A DNA stretch of 64,000 bases from Laburnicola sp. R22_1 (taxonomy: Eukaryota > Ascomycota > Dothideomycetes > Pleosporales > Didymosphaeriaceae). The notes under the pieces are model-generated. The model saw only the letters and a list, made by a program, of their open reading frames with translations, did not search any database and was not told the DNA's origin. The position numbers and the translations under genes were made by a program. The stretch spans positions 62,001-126,000 of the forward strand of contig JACONQ010000005.1 of assembly GCA_014281115.1 (NCBI GenBank). Direction: 5' to 3'. Every line of letters starts with the position of its first letter. The stretch's first letter is position 1. Below are positions 9,389 through 21,781 of this stretch, piece after piece.

Positions 9389-12300
9389 CTAATTAGTGGT
9401 TAACTAACTCTTAACTGCAAATTAGCAAGAGTAAAGACAGATTATATAAGTCATTATTAGCTATATAATTTATTTTGTTATACCCCATTCTTTATATATA
9501 AGAGGATAGTAGATTAAACCTTTATAGAGTTAGTAAGTAACTATTGCTACTATATACAACAAAGAAAGCGATTGTATAAGATATACAAAACCTATCCTTA
9601 TTTATAGAGATAGTAGATTAACTTTTTCATTAAGTTAGTAAGTAGATATCGCTACTATATAAAATTTAAGAGGAGATAGTGCACTAAGTATACTACTAGT
9701 AACTATATAAATATATAGTTAGATAATAATAAATCCTAATAAAGCGCAACTCTCTATATAACTAACCTATTAAACAAACTAGTTACGTAATAACTACCCC
9801 TACTACTACTTTGTATAAAGTCCCCATCTTTACTATCTTTACCTTGTAAGATAACACCAATATATCTAAATATACTAGACTATATAATAAGTATACTAAA
9901 GAAATAGAAATAGTAGAGGTAACACTACGTAAGGGAATAAGACCTAAGTACTAGAAGGATAAGATTAGTCTAGTAGATAATTCCTTTCTATTAGAAATAC
10001 AATTGTATATAGTATATACTATTGCTAATTATTATGCGTTATACTAAAAAGGAATAGATTTTTTAGAATTATTCTAGGAAGACTTTAAAGGATAGGAAGA
10101 ACACTATTTTTTAAAGTTAAACTGGGCATTTAGAAGAGAGCTTATTGCAGTTCTAGGAGAAAAGGGCATTACTCTAAGAATAGACGCTAGAGCTATAAGT
10201 GCTAGCAAACTATACAAAGTAGCCTAAGGTAATATAGATATTACTTATATATTATTACTCTTACTAGCCTGCTTAACTCCTTGTACGCAAATACTAAGGC
10301 TAATCTTAAAGATACCTAAGCTAATTAGGCTATTGTACGAACCTAAATAGAGTAAGCCGCTACTACTATAGGCATCTATATAGCTGTAGGTCTCTATAGA
10401 TATCTTAAGAGAACCTTTATATAAGTACTAAGAATAATCCTATTTATATAAATAACTAAATAGCCTACTACTCTTTGTATATAGTACCTAACTACTATTC
10501 TGCCCACCTACTTACAATTATTAAACGCTATACAGAATAGAACCACCACTAGTTAAATATAAATTATAGGCACTATACTAATCTATATAGACTAAGCCTA
10601 TACTATAATCTAATCTATAGAAACTTTCGCCCAAGCATAATCTGCCTTTTTAGAGAATTCTAGCTAATAAAATAATTTAATTTTAAAAGGCATAGAATAA
10701 GGATAATAACTATACTAGAGCTTTATATAATATTTTAGTAGATAAGACTAGGATCTTTATAGATCTATGCACACGCCTAGATATTACTAAGGATTAATAT
10801 CTAGATATCTTTCTAGATATTGTTACTAGTCGTACAGTATAGTATTACCTCTATACTATCTATTCTAGATAATTATAGAAGTGCTTGTACAAAGCACTTA
10901 ATAGTTACTTTAACACTACTATTAACTATAACTAGTATTAGATAGACCAGACTATAATAACTTTTATATAATACTAGCGCGAGAACCCTAATAAGAGTCT
11001 ATACAAAGTCCTAGAGGCAATAATTAATAGGCTTACCCTTGTATAAAGAGTATTAGGTACGGACTTTGCTAGGGAAATTTCTCTCCATACTACTATTATA
11101 TAAGTATGCTATAGATACTTAGAACTAGAGTAGACTATATTTACCCCTAAGCCTACTTATAAAGCTTTATTTGCTAATCTTTGTGTGTTAATTTAAGTTA
11201 TAATTAATTGCCAATCTAATTAGTACCTATAAGAGGTTAATACATATTATACTAATTATAAATATAACTTTCCTATATAAAGAGGCAGACTACTAGCCCC
11301 TTATAAATAAGGATTTTGTGGACAATTTGTACTATTATTATTACAATTTAGATTCTAATTAAATAACATTTGTATAAGACTAAAGAAGTGTTTTGTGTAC
11401 TATAAGAAAGATTGTTAGTCTTCTAACTATTTGCGCAATAAGCGTACCCGCGTAATAAGGCCGTATATTACTTTCTATAAAGAGTATAATAATAAAACGC
11501 CTTTATATAAAACTATTTAGTCTTATATTTAGAATATAAAAGGGTATAATAATAAGGAACCTATTTTACACAAAGAAGAGGAGTAGAGTAAAGATAATAA
11601 GAATAGTAATAATTAAGTGTTCTATCTAACTACTACTACCTATCTTTACCGCATAACTAGCAAACATATCTATAAGATAGAGCTAGAGAAGTGTATAAAA
11701 TAGTTTATTCTTAAAGATTAATACTATATAATATACTAAGGTAAACTATAAGATATAGGTATAGTAAGGATTTCTATTGTTAGTAAAGTATAGCTAGAGG
11801 TATACGTACAAGAGAACTCCTATATAAAGATTAATTAGACACCTAGTAATACTAATATTAGCTTTAGAGGTTAGAATCTATAAGGATCTCTAGAAACTGT
11901 ACAAATTACAAATTTAATAGGAATAGTGACCTACTATATTCTAGACACTCTAACACTATTTCTACTATTACTAGCAAATACTAATAGGCTAGGTGCCTAC
12001 TTTAATAATATTCTAAATATTATTATATAAAAGAATAGTATAACTATACCTATTGTACGCAAATAAGGACACTCTTTCTTTAATATTAGTAAGAAAGAAA
12101 CTGTATTTTCTTTATTAAATAAGAACTCCGTCGTCTTTATTAACAATTTAGACATCTCTATATAGAAAGACTTTAGAAGATGCTTACTAACGCTGACTAT
12201 AAAGTAGATACTACTATATTAAACAAAATTTAGAAGTTTTGCCACTACTATTAATTGCATAGATAAGCCCTATATTGCTTTAAGTTTACTATTAAGGATA

Positions 12301-15300
12301 ACACCCACTTTAACTATAAGATTATTATTAATATTATATATATTAAAACTAGAGACGCACTATATATTATAAATATAGACACATTATTTTAAGCTATAAT
12401 TTTCTTAAAATTAATATTTGTATAAGATATATAGGAAGCCCTTTATAGATGCTAGATTAATGCCTACTAAGGTCTACCTAACTATATTATATATAACCTA
12501 GGTACAAACTTTATATTAGATAAGTTTAAGAACTACACAAAGATTATTAGCGTAACCTATAGGCAAATGCCTATAGAAGTATATTAGATAATAGGGAAGG
12601 TTAAGCGTTTGCATGCACCCCTTTATAGAGTCTTTAATATTCTTAAGGCTAAACTAGAAGATTATATAGATAAGAAGAATATTCTTTAAATAGCTATTAA
12701 AGCTATTAATAACACTATAGGCCTAGATAGCCTTATATCCACACTACTAGTCTTTAGCGCATATTCTAGAATTAGTATAGACTCTTTCTTATTACCTAAT
12801 ATTATTATACGCATAAATGCTATATAAAAAGTAATAGAGATACTATAAAAGAAAAGAGATAAGACTAACATTAATTATGCGCTAAACACCTATAATAGTC
12901 TATTAGTAGCGCATAAAGCCCTTAAGCTCCTACTTAAATCTAAGGTTATAGTCTAAAGAGAGAAAAGTGGATAGATAGGCCTATATAAAATTAAGGGTAT
13001 TAAGAATAAAGATATAATCCTTAACCTAGAGAATAGTCTAGTAAAGTTTTGCTATACGTAAGTTAAGCTATACTATTATAAAGAAGATTACACTCCCCTA
13101 CTATTATATAAAGTAAATAATATTACCCTTATATAAAGAAATTCTCTAGAGAAGAGGAAAAGAGGCTGCCTAAGGAAGGTGCTATATTCCTTTTCTAGAA
13201 GAAGATAAGTAATTAAAAACTATCTCTAAAGCTCTGTGTAAAAGGTATAATTATAACACCTAGAGCACCTTTTAAAGAGTTAGATTATATAGAGATAGAC
13301 GCTCTAATTGCTAATAGTACATTTAAGATTCTTTTCTTTAATCTATTTAAGTATAAGGGCAGAATCTTTAACCTCCGCCTTATATAAGAAGTTAAGGGCA
13401 AGACTACTTAACTATATAAAAAAATTCCGTCTTATGTTTACTAGCCACTCTAATAAGGAGAAGGATAGAATTCTTACCTAATTACCTACTATCTAAAGAA
13501 TAAGCTAGCGCCTACTCCTTGCGTTAGAAGCAAGCCTTTGGGCAATATATAGAATATATTTTAAACTATAAGATATTACCTAGGCCTATATTTAGTCTAC
13601 TAATAAACTAAACTACACGCTTTATACTAGACTATCTAAGAAACTGCGCACAAACTTTTTATAAGATATAATCTTTTATATTATATAACTACTCTATAGT
13701 ATAGCTAAATTAGGTCTTTACTAGTTTAAAATCTACTATAACTACTATAAAGAGAGACTTAGTATAAAGACTTTATTATATAATCTATGTCTGCTTATTA
13801 CTAATAAAGGAGAGCACACCTTTAGAATTACTAGCCTTTAGACAAATAATACTCTTAGCATTGTTAATAAGAACTTTGCATAAAGAAAAGAAAAAGAGTT
13901 AACGAAAGCAGCCTTCTATGCAAAGGATAAGACTATTCTTACTAAGGACTAACCTATTAAGTTTAATAGTAGAAGAATTTGGCTTATATATAATACTATA
14001 GTTTTTATATAAAAAGGCCAAGTAAAGGGCCTTTATATAATTAACTTAGAGGATAAGGATACTGCGTAGAGGTATATAGAGTAGCGTGTAAGAGGCGCCT
14101 ATATTGTATTTATATGCTAACTAGAAGCTGTATTTAATTTGTCTATTACTGCTTAGACTATATTACTCTTACATAAAGATATTAAGGTATTAAACGCACG
14201 AATCTAATAGCAGATTAATAATAGTAAGCGTAGTCTTACCTTTATACTATTAGATTTCTATTACGCAAAGCTGTTTATTTTTACCAATGGCTTATTTGCT
14301 AATAATAAGGACCTAAGCTTATAGCTAGAATTTCTAATCGCTTTAGGTAATAAGTATTATATAGGTAATAGTAATAACTTTAACATCCTAGCAAATATTA
14401 TACACTAGAATTTAACTAAGTGTAAGAGAGTAATAAGAAGCATTCTTACTAGCGAGCTATATAGTATAGTAGGAGGCTTTAATAATACTATTACTATTAC
14501 TATAATTCTCTAGAGAATTGTATATACGCTTAGTCTACTACTAATTTTTATAGTTGTCAATATAGATTTAAAGTCTCTTTATAACTACCTTATATAACTA
14601 GCAACTATAAATAAGAAGCTCCTTATAATTAATATTATATTACTCTATAAATTGTATAAGCACTGTAAGATTTCTAAAATTAGATAGATTAATAGGAAGG
14701 ACAACCTTGCTAATACCTATATAAAGAAGGCCCTAAACTAGGCTCTAGAGTTCTTAATCTCTAGTAATACCTTAACAATTACTATTAAAGCATTAGTAGA
14801 TTGCCTTAAGCCTGCCTATATAAGCTCTTCCTAGTCTTTACATAGTACTATTTCTTTATTATTTATCTATTTTTTTATATAGTATATTTATTTAATTTTA
14901 TATATATGTATATATTACTTAAAATATATATTTTTCTATTTATTATTTATATAAAAAGAGAAGAGATATAGTATATATTTATTTAGAGAGGAGTTTTTAT
15001 TCTAGTACTTATAGATAATATCTAGAAGTGTCTATTCTACTATCTAGCCCTATCCTGTATAATAATTACACCTAGCACTATAGCTATACTATACGTAAGA
15101 ACCATATAATCCTGCCTAGAAGTTTGCTACTATATAACACTTAGTAAAGGGCCTAGGGCTAGAGTTATTACTATAGCAGTAAGCGCACGCAGTGCCCCTA
15201 AGGACACTATATAACTAGATAAGAAGCGCGCGAAAGTAGCCCTTACACTAAATAAGCTTAGTAACCTATAGATATAGGTCTATACTAGCTATAAGAATAA

Positions 15301-16194
15301 TATTAATATTATATAAAAGTAGATATATAACACATAACTTCTTAGTCTATTTTTTATAGTTAGTATTTATATAAAAAGCAAATAATAGAGAAACTTATAT
15401 TAATAGAGATGTCCTAGATAAATATATAGTTTGCTTAGGAACTAGTTAGAAGGATAATACGCATTCTTCTACCTAGAAGAGCCACTATAGTGGCATTAAA
15501 TCTAGGGAGATCTAGCTAGTTAAGACCTACTAGTATAAGTGTTATTATCTACACTAAGTTAGCATTATATAAAGATAAGATATTATATAATAAGGAATAT
15601 AGTTTAGTACTATATAAAATAGGGGATTAGCTTAATAAAAAGAGAAAAGAGTTAGGGAGAAGGGATACGTACAAAGAGATATTTAAAGTAGAAGATAAGA
15701 GAGAGAAGGACAGAGGGAGGAAAGCTCACTTTATATACCTCTCCCTTCTATCTAGAGCCTTAATTTCTACTCCTTATTAGTGTTTATCTTCCCCTTATCT
15801 AATGTTGCACGATTACTTAATACTACTACCTAAATAGATAAGATAAATAGATCTACCTATTATATAAGAAATAAACTAAGTAAAAAGAACTTTGTATAAA
15901 TAATATATTATTACTATAATCTTATTATTAACTATATAATCTTACCCTTAACCGCTATTAGCCAGACTACTACTCTACTACTAATAAGCCTAATCGCGCC
16001 TTTAACAAATGGTAGCAAAGTATAATAAATCGTTACTTAATAGAATCTTTCTATTAACTAGAGTAAACAAGCTAGAGTAAAAGACGTATAAATAGGGGAA
16101 TAATAAATAGATAGGGTAAATATTAGTAAGTAGATAGTTTGTGCGGAGGAAGAAAGAACTACTAATAGCAACTTTAAAAATAAAAAGTTGCTAG

Positions 16195-16481
16195 TGTCTA
16201 TACACTATATAGGCAAGGGCACCTAAGAGTATTAAGGTTTTAATATTGCCGCACAATAGTATTATATAGGAATTATATAATGCCTGTGCGCTATAGCCTA
16301 TGCGCTATAGAATCTTCTCCTTTCTATCTACACTCTCTCTAGAGATAAGCAATTAATACTAAGTTAGTTCTATTATGTTATTTTCTTTCCTTGTATAATT
16401 ATCCTGTACACCCTCCACACTTGCCAATATAGAGTATTAGATATTAATGTCTGTATAGCTAGCTGTAGAGCCCATTTAACA
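16195..16481 (+). repeat. 3' LTR of the copia element
   Basis: Same length and termini as the 5' LTR. It is preceded by a purine-containing stretch, and after it the sequence becomes a short TA microsatellite (about 16485-16502). Confidence 0.85.
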
Positions 16482-16608
16482 TTTTATATATATATATATA
16501 TATTTTAGCTATTAAACGTTAATTATACTTGCTATTAAGTTTTATAATTTGTAAAAGGTTAGGTTAACTATAAACAGATGTAAATAAATAAAAAATTAAC
16601 AACTATAT

Positions 16609-17302
16609 AATTGTGAGGTAGGACTAGGAGATGTTACGTTACGCCACTTAGCTAATAAAGCGGGGTCGTTGATTAACAGCTGTGAACTCTCTACTACCTA
16701 ACCATAACATAATGTTTGTAAGGAAAGAGATTAAAATAGGGAATTAGAGGAGTTTGCAGAGACTCGTACACATGTCATATTCTTTGTGTTTCTACAATGG
16801 GATCCTCTAGATTGCTAGGAGGTATCCCGAGGCTTAGACTATATAGAGACGCACATCTTGGACGTCTCCCGCGTTCTGGAACCTGTGGATCCAGTAAGTT
16901 CTCAGCCGCTCACTATGCGGGTGCACCGGATCTCTCCTTGCAAAGCATCGGAGTACTTCTTCGCACTGCCATGATCTCCTTCGTATCATGGAACCTCTTC
17001 CCCTCCTTCGTCCTCCCGTACCCCAAACCACCCCTCAGCGTGCCACCTCTCGTCCACTGCGAGACTGACGTGGGAAGCACCTCGGCCATACCTCCCGACG
17101 CGGGGTTGCCGACGAAGTCGACGAGTGCGCCTATAGCGGCATCGGCCATCTTGCGGCGTGTTCTTCACCGTCGTGCATCCAAGTCCGCCCAGCAGCCTCG
17201 TTCGCCACTGTCTTACACTCATCTGATAACATGCAATCATACATGGCCGCGCACAGCCAAACGTCCACCGGGTGCATTTCAATTCCCCCCGCCCCCACCC
17301 CC
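16609..17302. other. Transition from AT-rich block to gene-rich DNA, no supported gene
   Basis: GC content rises abruptly at about 16620-16650. A 228-codon plus-strand frame (16797-17483) overlaps the 3' end of the glycosyltransferase antisense and is low-complexity, so I do not call it. The region probably holds the 3' UTR and terminator of the glycosyltransferase gene. Confidence 0.5.
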
Positions 17303-18424
17303 TCACGCATGCCTCAAATCCCACGCCTCATACCACCCCTTCATAACCCACCTCTGCTCGACCAAAAACGCCTTAACCCTCTCATTCTCCCCGCGATACG
17401 GCTCCGCCCACCACCTCTCATGCACGCTCACGACGCCCCTGTCCAAATCATTCTCCGTCGGACACCGGATGTTCCACTCGTAACGGACTTCGCTCCACGG
17501 CATCGGGCCGTCCCACCTGTGCGCATAGTTCAGCAGATTCTCATCCGGATGCTGCGTCGCGTCGAACGCGTTAGGGATGCCAAGGAGCGAGCGGTAGTAC
17601 TCGAAGCTCGGACGGGACGGCGCGAGTAGGAAGAAGGCAGAGGTGAAGTGGCCCACTTTTGCGATTCCCGTGCCTTCTTTGGGGGGGAAGTCGTGCGCCG
17701 AGTCGCCGACTTCGGAGAGGGAACCGAGGAGGTAGGTAGGCGGGAGGGGGGCCTCGCCCTCGAGATGAAGGACGTTGTTTAGTTTTTTCGGTTTGCGCGG
17801 GTGGGCGCCGGCGTCGTGGAAGATGGGGTCGAGCGGGGAGCGGAGGAGCGTGTCGGGGTCCAGCAGGAGGATGCGGCTGTATTGCGTCATTTGCCAGGCG
17901 CGCAGCTTGGTGAGGGTGTCGGCCCAGCGGGGCTGCGAGGGGTGGATCCAGGTGTCGTTTTCGAGGGGGAGGGGGTCGACGGGGTAGATGATGGCGCCGT
18001 CTTTGCGGAGGCGGTTGCGGCGCGAGGAGGAGACGGATGGGGTGACCATGACGACGACGTCGATGCCGTCGGTGCGGGTGGGCGGGTTGTGCAGGAGTTG
18101 CCAGACGAGGATGCGGGTGGCGATGAAGTAGTTGTCTTGCTCGAGGTCGGCGGGTTGGTCGACGGTGCCGGATAGGAACGTGACGTAGGCAAAGCGTTCC
18201 TTGCCGTTTGCTAGGACGGGACGAGAGCCGTTTGAATAGCCTGAGCCGGTTCGATAGATGTCTTTGTCCTGTGTCCTGTAGCGTGCGCCTCCTCCCATGT
18301 CGATAGTGGCGCGAATGGCTTCGGAAACGCGCGTTTGTTGCAGCGTACTGAACATGCCGATGGTAAGGATTGTGGCGACGACCACAATGGTGAGGCGTCG
18401 CCTTGCCGAGAGTACGGCCATCAT
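17303..18424 (-). CDS. GT8-type glycosyltransferase, type II membrane protein (GNT1-like)
   Basis: A single-exon gene of 373 residues. Residues about 11-28 form one hydrophobic segment after a basic N-terminus (ARRRLTIVVVATILTIG), giving a type II Golgi anchor. The catalytic domain then follows: FAYVTFLSGT (79-87), DNYFIATRILVWQLL (97-111), and the metal/nucleotide-sugar motif LLLDPDTLL with the DxD-like D189-P-D191. Further on are HFTSAFFLLAPS and HPDENLLNYAHR, and near the C-terminus VSVHERWW. These match fungal glycogenin/GNT1-like transferases, which add sugar from a UDP-donor, probably to secretory-pathway glycans. Substrate is not determinable. The frame is intact with no intron. The start at 18424 is chosen because it gives the anchor directly; it is the first gene right of the copia block. 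Confidence 0.85.
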   Translation of the reverse strand: MMAVLSARRRLTIVVVATILTIGMFSTLQQTRVSEAIRATIDMGGGARYRTQDKDIYRTGSGYSNGSRPVLANGKERFAYVTFLSGTVDQPADLEQDNYFIATRILVWQLLHNPPTRTDGIDVVVMVTPSVSSSRRNRLRKDGAIIYPVDPLPLENDTWIHPSQPRWADTLTKLRAWQMTQYSRILLLDPDTLLRSPLDPIFHDAGAHPRKPKKLNNVLHLEGEAPLPPTYLLGSLSEVGDSAHDFPPKEGTGIAKVGHFTSAFFLLAPSRPSFEYYRSLLGIPNAFDATQHPDENLLNYAHRWDGPMPWSEVRYEWNIRCPTENDLDRGVVSVHERWWAEPYRGENERVKAFLVEQRWVMKGWYEAWDLRHA

Positions 18425-19351
18425 GGGCCAAAAGACAGAAAGCGAACGGAGGTCGCCCAGGTTGAAGACGGGGTGGTTAACCTATCTAGAATGGCCGCCA
18501 CGCATATATTAGTCTACCCTTGACCCTGTTTCTTGAGCTTCTGGCCTGCCGATTTCCGCGGGGAGCTAACAGGGATGACAATGGATCGACAGGTGGATCT
18601 ACGTCGGGAACTTTTTAGATGCTTATCTCTAGGGTAAGCCGTGCGTCTTGGAAGATTGTCATACTTGTCGAGCCCCAGGCCCCAGCTTGTAGATCGCGGT
18701 ACAGCTGGCGGATGTGACATATCGTCTACGTAGTGCGTATGTATGCGAAGCGCTCGGATCTAGCTTTCAGGGAAATCATCCTGGCCCGATTAAGTTTAGT
18801 GTCGTGCGAGGCCCAGCCATGCGGGTGCGGTTCGTGGCGGGTGCGTGGGATACAATGACGTGTGCCAAGAGTTATTTTCATCCGCTCCAATTATTTTTCT
18901 CTGTCGCGGATTCTAATACCGCAAAGCCATACACGTCGCAAAGCGTGACATATCCATTGACCATGGCACACAATATCGAGCGTAAGAAACGAGGTCCTGC
19001 CATGTGAAATCTCCGCGGGTTCGACGGCAACTCGGCAGTCAGGGCGGTGGCTGGTGGGTTTCACTGCGTAGGCTTGGCGGTGCTTGTGCTTGTGTAGCTG
19101 CCCGTACCGTGCGAGGTCTTATGAGTGGTGAAGGTGAAAGCTGTACTACAACAGAAGGATTATTACGTGGCATGGATTAACCCAACTCAACCTGATGAGC
19201 AGATAGATATTCGGCATACACCAACTTTTCAGCCCCCCTTGTCTCAACCTCCCTACTCCCTCGTGCAGAGCGAGAATCTTATATCCACCATACATAGCCA
19301 GCCAGCGCCTCAAACACCCAAGCCAAGTTCCCACGCACGCACACACCCCCC
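18425..19351. other. Intergenic, promoter of the glycosyltransferase and 3' side of TMA20
   Basis: Short frames exist on both strands (for example 18714-19007 plus), but none has motifs, splice partners or homology I recognise. Because the flanking genes are both on the minus strand, the right part should hold TMA20's 3' UTR and the left part the promoter of the glycosyltransferase. Confidence 0.5.
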
Positions 19352-19982
19352 TCATAACACCAACCCCCAAAGCCCATCCCCCAAATAATGCCCCGCCTCA
19401 CAAGCCTGCCCCTTCCTCACCCTCTTCATCTCCTCCGTCCCCACCTTCAACACCCCCACCATACACGCCGTCTCCTTCCCCTCCGCCTCAATCACCACGG
19501 GCGTCCCCTTCTCCAGCTCCTCAACCCCATACCTGCCCTCCGCATCCTGTTCATCACCGGGCAATCTCCCCCCCGCACTCGTCAGCCCCGGCGTCATGAG
19601 CGTCGCACCCGACAGCACGAACCGGATGGCGCCGCGGTCGATGCGCAGGGTGGGGAAGCAACGGGGGTATTTGTGCACGAGGGTGAGGTGCGGGAGGATG
19701 GTGTCGTCCATGTGTTGGAAGAAGAGGGGCGTGGAGCCGAGGGTGTAGAGGGCGATGCGGTCGGGGAGCTTGATTAGGTCGAGTTGTTCTTTCTTGGGGA
19801 GGATGTCGTCGATGTAGGGTTCGAGGAGGGGGTAGGTTTCGAGGACTTTGGCGCGGATGGTGCGTTGCACGGAGGATTTTACTTTGGATTTGGCGCCCGG
19901 CGTTATGCTGGGGGGGGTCGTTTGTTGGTTGGCTGGGTGGTGGAGGGGGAGGGGAGGGAGGTACGTACTCTTTTTTGAACAT
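19352..19982 (-). CDS. TMA20: Translation machinery-associated protein 20 (MCT-1 homologue)
   Basis: Two exons: 19969-19982 (MFKK plus two bases) and 19352-19907, with a 61-nt intron (GTACGT...CAG). The joined protein is 189 residues; yeast Tma20 is 181. After splicing the N-terminus reads MFKKDITPGAKSKVKSSVQR, typical of MCT-1. The pre-PUA domain follows (VLETYPLLEPYIDDILPKKE, LYTLGSTPLFF). The C-terminal PUA domain holds RGAIRFVLSGATLMTPGLTS, GTPVVIEAEGKETACMVGV and GHYLGDGLW. The family partners with Tma22/DENR in ribosome recycling and re-initiation. The short first exon is essential, because without it the conserved MFKK start is lost. The frame is intact and confidence is high. Confidence 0.92.
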
Positions 19983-20499
19983 GGTGGCGGTTTGGTTGGG
20001 GGTGGTTGTGGGTGGGTGTTAGGTTGAGGTTAGAAGTAAGTGCTGTGGGTGGCATGGAGATGCGGGGCACGCGTTGAGTTTGTCGAGGGGTCGCGCGACG
20101 GGCGGGTATGGCGGGGTAGCCTAGAGGGGTTTGGTCACGTGATAGGTTCGTACCCGGGCTACATGTAGGGTTGCTGTAGGAGGTACGTATAGAATCTGTA
20201 CATGTATGTACAGTTATACTTATTATTCGTCTCCACCATCATCACCTTGATACCTGGATACGTACCCTCCATCACTACACGCCAATGCCACCTTCACATC
20301 TTCCAATCCACGCACCCACTCCAGGGCTCTCATTACTTCTCCATGGATACTAACGCAGAAGCAAAAACCACCACACAAGTCTCCACTTCCTAGTGTATCC
20401 ACAGCCACATGCCCATTCCCATCGATGCTATCACATCACATCACCCCTCCATATGCCTAGGCAATCCAAGCAACCCCAGCACCCGCATCCATGCCACCC
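19983..20499. other. Intergenic between TMA20 and SGT2
   Basis: No supported gene. It carries the TMA20 promoter (both neighbours are on the minus strand) and the SGT2 3' UTR. Short frames at 20202-20408 are antisense pairs without motifs. Confidence 0.5.
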
Positions 20500-21781
20500 T
20501 TATGAGCTCCCTCCCGGTGCTCCTCCAGCTCCAGCGCCCCCAGCGCCCCGCCCAGCTCCGCCCATGAAGTTCCGTGCCCTAAACACATTAGCAAATGTCC
20601 AATCACCCGTGTACTAAGAGTAGGTAGGCTTACATCTCCGCAATACTAGGATCATTCATCATCTCCGAGAGATTCGGCATGCCACCACCGCCTCCACCTG
20701 CACCTCCTCCAGCACCACCCGCACCACCGCCGCCGCCTCCTCCAAATCGCTCCGCCATCTGCCGAATCTGCGGGTTGTTCATCATATTGCTCATCATGTT
20801 CGGATCCTGCATCATCTGCTGCACCATCGGATTCTGCATCGCCTGCTGAATCATAGGGTTACTCATCAGACTGCTCAGATCCGGCATGCCGCCTCCACCT
20901 CCACCACCACCAAGCATGCTCGCCAGCGACGACAGATCCGGCATACCGCCAGCGCCTCCAGCCGCGCCCCTCGCCGCACCCCCACCTCAGCGACCTCCCC
21001 CCCCTCATCCTCATACTTCTTCTTCGCCGTCTCATACCCCCTCCTCATAACATCCGATCCGCCCCCCTCAGCCTCCATCCCCATCTTATACGCCTCCATC
21101 GCGCCCTTGGCATCCCCCAGCGCAAAGCACGCAAACCCCAGCCTCGAATACGCCTTCGAGTACTTGGGGTCCGCCGCCACCGCCATCTCGGCATCGCTCT
21201 TCGCCTCGGCGTGGTTCCCCTCGCCCGAATGCGCAGCCGCCCGGTTCGACAGGTAAATCGGATTCAGCGGCACAATGTCCAGCGCAGCAGAGTAATGCTT
21301 AACCGCCGCCGCATAATCCTTCTTCTTCATCGCCTCGTTGCCCAACCCCTTGAGCCGCTCCGCCTCATCTTTGTTCACGCCGCCAGGCCCCGCCTTATCC
21401 GCGGAGCCCGCCGGCGTCTGCGGCGTCGCGGGCCGGGCTTCCTGCGCCGACGACGCCCCCTGCGTACTCGCCGTCGTCTTGCCCTTGAGCTTCTCGTACA
21501 CGTTGTAGATGGCGAGCAGGTTCTGGCCGCCGAGGGCGTCGTCCATGGCTTTCTTGTCCGAGGCGTCGACTTTGTACGCGTCGGCGATGCAGTTGGCAGC
21601 TACTTCGAGCTGTTCGGCGTCTTCGGGGGGGACGGAGCCGTCGGCTTGCGAGGTCTGGAGGAAGTCGAGGATGGCGAGGGCGAGCCGCTTTTTCGATTGG
21701 GGGGAGGCCTGTGTGCGAGGGAGTTGTTAGGGACGGGGAGCTGGGCGAGGCGGCAGGTGGGGTTAGACGCGGACTCACCAT
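20500..21781 (-). CDS. SGT2: Small glutamine-rich TPR co-chaperone SGT2, with an apparent one-base frameshift
   Basis: Three exons. Exon 1 (21779-21781) is only the ATG before GTGAGT; exon 2 is 20634-21708; exon 3 is 20500-20578. Domains in order: N-terminal homodimerisation domain (SKKRLALAILDFLQTSQADG), three TPR repeats (from about NKDEAERLKGLGNEAMKKKD to KMGMEAEG), and a Met/Gln/Gly-rich tail (NPMIQQAMQNPMVQQMMQDP). The last exon restores the conserved ARNFMGGAG ending. Sgt2 hands tail-anchored proteins to Get4/Get5 in the cytosol. The TPR frame and the Met-rich frame differ by one base, best explained by a missing G in the G-run at 20979-20983. With that base the protein would be 385 residues. 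The rest is well conserved, so a sequencing error or a very recent mutation is likely. Confidence 0.9.

Larger units (their letters stand above)
9102..16481 (+). mobile_element. Ty1/copia LTR retrotransposon, complete but RIP-inactivated
   Basis: Two direct LTRs of 287 bp each (9102-9388 and 16195-16481) begin TGTCT and end TTAACA and bound a 7.4-kb element. The flanks show an imperfect duplication (TTTTT against TTTTA). The plus-strand internal region contains a decayed polyprotein. The clearest domain is a copia-type RNase H at about 14250-14830, with order and motifs like LFIFTNGLFANNKDL, then SELYS, then a C-terminal IKALVDRL-like block. RT-like sequence lies upstream of it. Stops, mostly TAG and TAA, occur every few dozen codons, as expected if CAG/CAA/TGG codons suffered C-to-T changes. 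The two LTRs differ largely by C/T and G/A changes. A second, deleted copy lies inverted at 37272-39780. Confidence 0.8.

Noticed and set aside
12686..12871. 61-codon minus-strand frame
   Set aside because: Lies antisense inside the copia polyprotein relic; hydrophobic composition comes from AT-rich DNA.
16797..17483. 228-codon plus-strand frame
   Set aside because: It overlaps the conserved 3' end of the GT8 transferase antisense, is low in complexity and has no motif.
17571..18431. 286-codon minus-strand frame rich in Arg, Pro and His
   Set aside because: A shadow frame of the GT8 transferase with the typical composition of an off-frame GC-rich gene.
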